This document shows positions 1 to 8,805 of a stretch of DNA of 11,135 nt, one piece after another. The stretch is from NCBI GenBank assembly GCA_003024985.2, contig PXIH01S0000196.1; one strand, written 5' to 3'. Below the pieces are notes generated by a model. That model ran no database searches. It was not told where the DNA came from and saw only the letters and a list, made by a program, of their open reading frames with translations. This DNA comes from Euperipatoides rowelli. Taxonomy: Eukaryota > Onychophora > Udeonychophora > Euonychophora > Peripatopsidae. Numbering within the stretch: position 1 is the stretch's first letter; every line of letters starts with the position of its first letter. The position numbers and the translations under genes were made by a program.

Positions 1-1005
1 TATTAATTCCATGTACGAGTAAAGGGCGATACTATATTTATTTATGTTGTTAGTAACAAATCTCGTGACTTTTACGAGAGTGGCATATCAATTCTAGTAA
101 ATTAAGGCATCATGAGTTGCTCGAGGTCATTTGCACTTCCACTTTCATATCACCATGTATTGTTCTCATGTTTTATTACCATCTATATACAGTATCATGG
201 AATGTATGATCTTTCTTTAAGTATAATGTATTAGCACTAAGTGAAGGCTTTGGGAATGGATATTCTCCCATGCTGTGGTTGGGTAAGCTTGTAACCGTTT
301 TCTTTTTTCTTTAATATGTCATCACTGTTTTATAATTGTCCACTATGCTTATTATGGCTTTATAATTCTATATGTGTAATTAAATATATTAGATCCAGAA
401 ATGTGGTCTATTAGCATTTATTTACTTCCTACATTAGGCTATGATAGCTCCAGTATTCATTTGTGCAGGCCTTGTAATTATTCTCCCCATCATACAGTGT
501 AGGAGTGAAAGAAAAGAGCATGTAACTACTTAGCATTCAGTCACATCCCAATTCCCAAATCATAATATATTTATTATAGAAGCATGTAATATCTACTGTA
601 GATTCAAGGGATTAAATATATTGTAATCCAAATTCATATTGAAAACAATAATTTATAATGATTTAAAAAAGGTTTCTTATATTGTTATTGACTGTATTTT
701 CTAGAAATAAAGTTATTACTGCTATATTTAAATCAGAACTTACAACAGTTTAACTTCTTTTTTTTTTTTTTTTGGGGGGGGGGGGGCAAAAATTAATAAA
801 TGTTTTTAAAAATTGTTTAAATCACTTTTAAAAAAATGTTTGTGGGAGGTGGAACACAATCCTGCCTCTACCAATTTTGTACGTTTTAAGATATGCTAAT
901 TTTTTTGAAAAAAAATGTCTCTAATATATCCAATGACAAACAGTAATTGTAATTTTAAGCTTTTAAGTAGACAGCATTTTAAGAATATTAATTTTTCTTT
1001 TGTAG
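1..1005. other. Intron sequence upstream of the first visible TTC27-like exon
   Basis: AT-rich, with no supported gene. It holds a T16-G13 homopolymer junction at 758-786, two TACWGTA sites (188-194 and 594-600), and the pyrimidine tract and acceptor of the first exon at its right end. A short exon-like stretch near 241-282 was considered and rejected. It is intron by inference from the exon at 1006, which is entered in phase 0 with a good acceptor. Confidence 0.6.
758..786. repeat. T16-G13 homopolymer junction
   Basis: Sixteen T directly followed by thirteen G. Low-complexity tract inside intron, with no sign of function. Length is uncertain for the usual homopolymer sequencing reasons. Confidence 0.85.
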
Positions 1006-1108
1006 ACTTTACATTTGTGGTTGATCAGATGCTTGTTCATCCATCAAAGAGTACTAGAAGATAGATCATCAACTTTGAATGATGATCTGCAGAAAGAAAT
1101 TGATTTAG
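1006..1108 (+). CDS. TTC27: TTC27-like exon 1 of window (internal exon)
   Basis: 103 nt, entered in phase 0 after a good acceptor (pyrimidine-rich tract ending tttcttttgtag at 1005) and left after one codon base before the donor gtaaat at 1109. It encodes 34 residues starting TLHLWLIRCLFIHQRVLEDR. This is a helical, aromatic-rich segment typical of the TTC27 N-terminal half, followed by a polar stretch ending KEIDL. The other two frames hit stops within the exon. Which upstream exon joins it cannot be seen here; no convincing one lies in 1-1005. Confidence 0.83.
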
Positions 1109-4100
1109 GTAAATAAAATAAAATTGTAATAATTATCAAAACTTACAGTAATTTGTTTTTAGATTTTGATTAAGGAATCTGATTACGATAATGCTCACAC
1201 ATCTAGTATGGAAGCACTAACACAAAAGATTTTTATATAAAATATATAAATTGACATACATAAGTTTTAACCCAAATATGTATGGCAATTCAATATTTTA
1301 TAATATACCACCTGACTAGCTAGTTTCATACTAGGCCGCAATCGTCGGAGGTGAGCCCTATTTAGGGGGGGGGGGAGGAGAAGACATTCATAATCTCATT
1401 TGGAAAACTAAATGTGGTATTTTCCACTTGTAAGTTTAGATTGAATGATTAAACACCATATGTTGTTTAATCATTCAACCTAAACTTACAAGTGGAAAAT
1501 ACCACATTTAGTTTTTCAAAGGCGATTATGAATTTGCCTTCCGCTGTAAGTATAGGTTGAATGATTAAACACCATATGGTGTTTAATCATTCAACCTAAA
1601 CTTACAAGCGGAAAACACCACATTTAGTTTTCCAAAAGAGATTATTAATTTGTCTTCTCCTCCCCCGCCCCTTAAATAGGGTCCCACCTCTGCTCTGATG
1701 ATTACGACCTAGTATGAAACTAGCTAGTCAGGTGGTATATTATTATCAAATATTGACTTGTCATACATTTTTGGGTAATTGGGTTAAACCTTATGTACTG
1801 TATGTCAGTTTATATATTTTATATAAAAATCTTTGTGTTAGTGCTTCCATACTAGACGTGTGAGCATTACCAACCATTTTCATATGGAAGCAAAGTTAGT
1901 GTGGTGTTTAATCATTGAATCTAATTATTTAATATAATAAAAGGCCAGTTTGATCATGATTAGAGATACGTACAGTTAGCATTTGTATAAATCGCTAAAT
2001 GTCTAATTTCTATAAAATGTTAAATTTTAAATGTGTTATTTTTTTTAAAATTAATTCTTTAAAATTGAAAGATCATGGTATTTGAGACTTTAAAACTAAC
2101 AAATAAATTAATGCAGCAAAGTTGCAAAGATTCCGAAAAAAAATTGGCTGAACAAAATTGAAAATGTTTTCAAAATTGTTGTAAATATACTTGAAAATGG
2201 AATTTTCAAGACACCATGTAAAACAGCTCCATTTATAACTAAATTGTGTTGAAAAATCAAATTATTAGAACTAATATTTAAAGATTCAACAAAATGCTAA
2301 ATAATAATTTAATAAATGTGATAAAATGTTAAATTTACTGTACATAGTTTAATGCTAAATTTTGAAAATATCAATGCTAAAATTCCATATCCCTAGTCAT
2401 GATGTCTGTCATGCTGCTCGGAGCGACATCTATGGACAGATAATAGAGCGAAAACATTTTCGCTCTATTTTCTGTCTTTTAATTCGCTCTGTAGCAAGTT
2501 AATGCTTTAAAATGCTGCTTTTGCTTTAATTTTGAAGCTTTTACTTCTAATTTTTTTTTTTGTATCTTCTGTTATTAAATTACCAAGGTAGTTATAATTG
2601 CTGCATTGTTCTGTTTTACTTCTGTCAATTGTAATTTCATTATATTTTGATTGTTTTTATTAATTGTCAGTTTTTTTTTCCATATAATAAAGTTGATTAA
2701 TATTCAGTATAGTTTAAAGGTGATATTTTATCTAGTGTTTTTCTACTGATTTTCTACTGTATATAAACTGATTATTGTTAAAAATAATGTCAAGTATGGA
2801 TTTCATTTTTATCAAAAGGGCTTGTATTATTTCTTAGTACGATAATCATTATCATTGTTTTATAATAATAAATTTTAGTTTAAGGGTTAATTATTTTTAA
2901 ATGCTAATTATGATATGGCCATGAGTATTTATTTTCAATATTGTTACATTTTCAGTTGTAAAAAATGAAAGGCTTATGGCGTCGGATGATCTCAAGTAAG
3001 TAATTATCTCTTTTCCTTTGCAAAAAAAAAAAAAAAAAGTAGTACAAGGGGAATAATAATTTCCTGAGACATGAAATAATAAACATGCTTTCACCCCAAA
3101 GCACAGATTGTGAAGCTTTTAGAAGCCTGTCTAAAAATTCCTACGTGGAAAGCACAGTATTAAAATTTGCTTCCACATTTGTCGATCAGATATTCGATTG
3201 AAATGTTAATGATTTTCTAAATTTATCTTTGCATTGATTGAAATTTACACGTCTGAAGACAAAAATTGTCCTCAAAAGATTATAAGAAGCCTAATTACCC
3301 TATTTCAGTTTTAAGCCATATTTCATGTCAATTCCAGAAATATTGCCAATGCACAAGTGAAACAGTAGAGGTTGTCTGCTACTGTATATGATTGAATACT
3401 CTCCAATCCATATAATGTACAGTAATTAGGGAAAGACTTGAATAATATTTAGCAAACCAAAAGTTATTTTAATCTGGTTTGCTATGTTAGCTATTCCACT
3501 GCTTCCATATTAGTTTTTTTTAGTATTTTCTTATCATTTTGAACTTATAACTTAGTTATTATTTATTCACCAGCTTTGTACTGTGAACACAAATTAAATA
3601 AGTATGTTAAAGAAAAAAAAAAATCTAGTGTTTGAATGAAATTTGATTCTTTTATGTAGTATACTATGATACCTGTGGGACTGGATTAAATTGGTGTTCT
3701 CATGGGAATTTTAAATATGATTTTTTCAATTTTGTATAATTTGCGATGAGATATAGTAAATTATATATCATTTACTGTATATAATTACTGTTGGATGTTA
3801 ATGCCCAAATAATTTTCTAGGAATTATTAAAGTAAAACTAAGGAACACTTGTTATGAAAATTGATCTTAGGAATCAAAATTAAAAATTTGTCATAAACCA
3901 ACCTCCCCATCTCCCTTAAAATAAAACAATAGTGTATTACACAAGCAAGATTTTACTACATTAATACTTAAACCAAAAAAAAAAAAAAAAGGGGAGGGGG
4001 GGGGGGAAAAAAAGACTCATTAAACATTTATAAAAAAATAGAATAATAATTATAATAGGAATGTTATCAGTGTGGCATTTACACTTATACAGAATGAAAT

Positions 4101-7100
4101 TTTAAAAATATATCCTATTTTTAAAAAAAATATACTGTATATAAGTTAAAGGTTTTGAATTCAGCTATTAATTACTGTAATTACTGTATATCTTGTATTT
4201 TATCATGAAATTCCCTTTTTATAACCTGCAATTATCAATCTTTTAATTACATTACTAGATATGCCTTAATTTTGTTTTGTTTTTATTAAAAACAAACTGT
4301 TGTTAGTTCAAGAAGTGTGTTACTTTCAGACCCCTGATATACAGTATATTTGGAGTATAAAAATAACAGATTAGTCAACTGAATGTAGAATCTCCATATA
4401 TGACCATCATGTTTCAGTCCCACCTTGGTTCATGGACTGAATTTTGGACAGTATGGTGACTGTAACTTTTTATTAACAAAAAAAGGAGGGGTACATGCTA
4501 TATATTTGCTAATAAAACCTGATGATGATACTGTGGTTCTCAGCTTTCCTAATTGTTATAGATGGTTGAATAAGCTATCAATTTATTTTTAAAGGTAAGC
4601 CTTATTGCCACTGTTTTTTTTAAAAATACCAATGCAACCATTTTGACTGTAAATACAAGATAGCTCACTATCCCTTAATGTTTTTTTTTAATAAAAATTC
4701 ACTCAGTTATTTTGAAAGTTTTATTAATATTTTATAAAAAAAATGACATTCTAAATGTCTTTATTATTATTCTTATTAGATTTTTACAGATTCAGTTTTA
4801 CCTTGAAGCTGGCCTAGTTTTACAATATTATTTTCGTCATACTACTGCTAAAGAATATTTTGAGACAGCTCAGAAAATATCCGGTCTTCAAGTCCATTTA
4901 TCAGGTGAGTTAAAGTTTTTTTATTTAAAAAAAAAATAATAGCTTTAATTTCTTGGTTACTACTGATACTTAGCTAATTCTTTCTGAAGTGCTTGCTCAT
5001 TTTTTTTATTTCACATCAAAGTAACACTCATATTGACAAAAGTCATTATTATTTGTTTACATATATTTACAGTAAATATCTGTAAACAGATAATAACTTT
5101 TGTTTATTCTTATTAATCGATACAATTTTTAGGAATATTAAGTTCTCAAGATGTTAGCAATATTTTTTAAATGGGGTAATGAGTTTAAAAGGAAAAAGAG
5201 TTAGGTTGCTTAGAGAAGATTAAAGTTATTTCTATTCTCAAGTTCATTCACTATATTCTTTGCACTATAAAGACAAGAAAAAATGAATATTAATTCAATA
5301 AAAAATTAGTTTTAAAATTATAAGTACAGTAAATTATAATTTAAATTACCATATATTCAAGTATTCCACACCATGTGCTTTCATTTTTTTTATTAAGATT
5401 ATAACTAACTCCTCCCTCTTTTTAGGATATATTGTAGCTAATTCAATAAACACAATTATGAAATGATTAATTATGTGAATGATAAATTTTAAAAATAAAA
5501 TATGTTAATAATAACTATAGTTGTTGATTTGTTAAAATGATATACTGTATATGCCAAAGCCTCTATTTTTCTTTCCACATTTTTCATATAATTTATATAC
5601 AGTACATTAATAAAAACTATTCTTTAGAAATAAGTACAATATATCATTATTGTGCCTTGAAGCTTTCATGTAATAATATTTGTATTATTGATAATGGAAA
5701 TAATGTATAAAATTTGAAGTTTGATTATACTGTTAAAGCATTGCTATTACTGTATAAATAGCAGAGATCAGCAACTAGTTTTCTTGGCTGCCAGCTATTA
5801 GAAAGAAAAAATAAAACTCATCGTGGTTCTGATTTCTTATTGGCATCAAATTATTAACATGGAAAAAATTATTATTGCACATCACTAAGAGATATTATTT
5901 ATTATTGTAAACATAAAGTATATAGTAAATATATTAATGTGAAAAACAGCACTTGCTTTTGGTAACAATTTTCACGATTTTTGTTTTGTTTCAAAATGAC
6001 TAACCTAATATTCATCAATAATATTGACAATAAATTTTTCTTCGAAATACTCTTCACTAACAACATATTCCCACTACAGTTCTTGCCTAATACCTGTCCA
6101 TAATATTGATGATGAACTAGCTGCAAAATAGACCTACTGTAAACATATCTCCATTTTAGATCTTATAGCATCCTGAGTTGTACCTTTTGACCAAAATTTC
6201 TTCACAGATTTAAATTTTGAAAGTTTTAGGAGTAAAAAAAAAAAAAAGTTATAGAACTTGAAATCCACTACGTGTACTTCCAGAAATATAAGCATGTAAA
6301 ATTTATTACATACAGAGACACCTATTGACAAACTGTAATATTTTATACATTAAGATTTAATTTGGTTCTTATCATCTAAGTAAAATTTGCAAGAAAGTTT
6401 CAGAATTTTGGTGTAATGAATATTTTGAAATAAGTAAAAATTTATCATGAATAGCAGTTGGATTCGTTAAGATTTTTGTGAAAATGTAATGTTAACGATT
6501 ACAATAAAAATGTGTGCAATGAAATTATATTTATCCAATTATTTCATGAGTGCATTGATATCACTTTTCCTGTAGTTGTTTGCCCAAGTGGTTTGTTTTT
6601 TAAATACGTTTTTTTGAACATTTACTAATTTACAGTGAAACAGATGAAATTCGTTGTTAAAATCACTAAAATTCACATTATTATTTTCAACAAAATTGAC
6701 AAAGTTCTCTTATTTACCTGTTAGATTTTCATTCAATTAAGATTTAGAATATGGATTGTTTCTGATTTTTTTTTCCACACTGGTACCTCTTGACCTGTAA
6801 ATCTCCGATCACTTTACATGTTTTTTAAAAGTAAATGGCAAGTGCTTAAAAATAATCGTTTAGAAAATTTATTAACTTAAATTATAATATAATTCTGTCC
6901 AGATTGGTGTTTGTGAAAAGGTTCACGCAGGATCTGAGAACTATCGTTGAAGAGCATCAGAAACTAAGAACTGCAATCGGAAGACATTATTTTCATGAAC
7001 ATACCTCAACTAAAATAAATTCTATAAAATAACGACCCAAATAAAACAAATTGTGAGTAGCATTTTATTTATGGCAAGTTAATTCCAACCACCAATTAAT

Positions 7101-8757
7101 TTTGGATATTAGCAATGAAGATCAGATTGTTAATGCAATTACGGTACTACTGTAAATTATTTTGAGTAGCCAATACCAAATTACATTTCTAAGTAACTTA
7201 TGTCATTAATATTTGTTAGAGTATTGCTTATTCATTGTATATTAATGCATTTTATATTGATTTTTGTTACTGAGACAGACAAAATCACTTATTTTGGCCT
7301 AAATATTTTATTATCAAATAAATAAAGATTTCAACAGTTATATATTTTTATAGGAAAATTAGATAACTTCTAAATACATTTATGAATTGCTGTAACCCTA
7401 ACAAAACTATCATTTGGCTTAAATTCGTCCCAAGTCTAGAAATTATAGGTCTATAGTCAAATTAGATTGTCCGTTGGGTTAAAATTTATCCAAAGTCTAG
7501 AAATTCCAAGAAAAATTATTAATATAAATTGGAATTATTTTAATTTTGCAATAAAAGTCTAACAAATTCATCTCTGGTGAAAAAAAAAAAATCACTTGGC
7601 TGTGGGACTAGGACACACTCTTAATTTCCACTTTGTCATTTCTCCAGGACTTCTCTGGGCTGCTGAACCCCAATAATCTTGCACCTTCCATCATCCCCAT
7701 ATTTTTTACTAAAAAAAAAAAAACTAAAATTTATTTTATAAGAAGTATGAAAGGAACTAGTTCCTATTTTATAAAAAAAACTATCAATGAGAACTAGTTC
7801 CTTTTTATTAAGAAAGAAAGGGAACAAGAACTAGTTGCTTTTTTGAGGAAGGAAGGGAAAAAGAACTAATTCCTTTTAACTTTTTGAATACTGGGAAAAT
7901 GAATAAATTATATAACACAGGCTTGCAAAATTCACTCGTCCGGTCATCTGAGACAATTGCATATTTTTGCTGGAACGAGGATAAAATTTCAATTTTAAAA
8001 AAAACAAAAAACTATTGAATTCTATTTGTTTAAGAAACAAATATAATTCAACTGTATCGATAAAAAAATATTTATTGTGTTTTTTAAAAGATAGACTAAC
8101 TCTATTATAGTCTCTTTTCTGCAGTTTGAGAAAATATGTCAAATCATATGCTAAATTTGTATTTAAAACTGTCAAATACTTAGTGACATATTGATAATTT
8201 TCTAAAATAAAAAATTATACTAGATTTATTGATAATACCCATAAGTGATTATTGCTTATATTTTATTGAGATTTGTTTAAAACTTGACCTTTTGTTGCTG
8301 ATAAATCCTATGCTTTTTATTTACTACTAATGAATAGTAAACACTTCAACTTTATTTAATTTTAATCTTCATTTTACAAGAATGGCATTAGCAAAATGGT
8401 TAAATATGAACATCACTGATAAGAGAAGAAAAAAAAAAGATAATTCAATGAGAAGAAAAATTTGAATTATGTTGATTCAAATTCATTCGAGAAAAGCATT
8501 TTTTTTTTTGCAATATTTGTTGAAATTTCCCAATATAGCTCGTCACAAAAGTCTGAAATGCTTGGAATTGGACAAAGTGAAACCATTTTTCACAAAACCT
8601 TCTTGAAAGCATTTAATATAAGAAAGAGCGTTACAAAATCCACAGATCCCAGATAGAGGCAGTGGTGAGACCCTATCATATTTTTAGTATTTTAGAATTA
8701 AATTTATAATAGCTATTGTATAGAAGTGTACCCTAATTAATTATCTTTTGCATGATA

Positions 8758-8805
<48 letters not shown>

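Larger units (their letters stand above)
1191..1867. mobile_element. Foldback / MITE-like element with long terminal inverted repeats
   Basis: The left end begins ATGCTCACAC and the right end finishes GTGTGAGCAT; both are flanked by TA (1189-1190 and 1868-1869), as expected for a TA target-site duplication. The inverted repeats run inward for more than 200 nt per side with small indels: tctagtatggaagcacta on the left is answered by its complement before 1855, and a 28-bp perfect arm lies at 1308-1335 and 1708-1735. G-rich 1364-1377 is answered by C-rich 1656-1672. The centre holds two related palindromes centred on CATATG at 1457-1462 and 1573-1578. There is no ORF, so the element is non-autonomous. 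The TA duplication hints at Tc1/mariner-type mobilisation, but the exact ends and superfamily are inference. Confidence 0.85.
1109..2955 (+). other. TTC27-like intron with a foldback element and a hairpin
   Basis: 1,847-nt intron (donor gtaaat, acceptor ttcag). Its first half is occupied by the foldback/MITE-like element at about 1191-1867. Positions 1920-2400 contain several loose copies of an AAATGYTAAAT-like string (for example near 1995, 2016, 2295, 2326 and 2350), possibly decayed repeats. A near-perfect 42-bp hairpin lies at 2435-2476. The rest, 2500-2955, is plain AT-rich DNA. Confidence 0.75.

Noticed and set aside
241-282. Possible upstream TTC27 exon ending before gtaagc at 283
   Set aside because: The donor is acceptable, but in the phase needed for the exon at 1006 a TAA lies at 238-240, the only AG at 240-241 lacks a pyrimidine tract, and the residues do not resemble TTC27.
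1191-1867. CRISPR array reading of the repeated palindromes
   Set aside because: There are only two inner repeats with no spacer series, in a spliced eukaryotic gene. The long inverted arms show a foldback transposon.
2897-3094. Minus-strand open frame across TTC27-like exon 2
   Set aside because: It is the antisense shadow of exon 2 and of the adjacent A-run, which produces a poly-Phe stretch.
5902-6331. Two adjacent short minus-strand open frames
   Set aside because: Low-complexity composition, no motif, and no splice or start context. Consistent with chance in AT-rich DNA.
7754-7873. GAACTAGTTC cores as heat-shock elements
   Set aside because: Heat-shock elements need GAA and TTC units separated by two bases in nGAAnnTTCn arrays; here four bases separate them.
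7876-8175. 99-codon open frame on the minus strand, the longest in the window
   Set aside because: Rich in Phe, Leu, Lys, Asn and Ser, with no recognisable domain. Such lengths occur by chance, and there are no splice or transcript signals.
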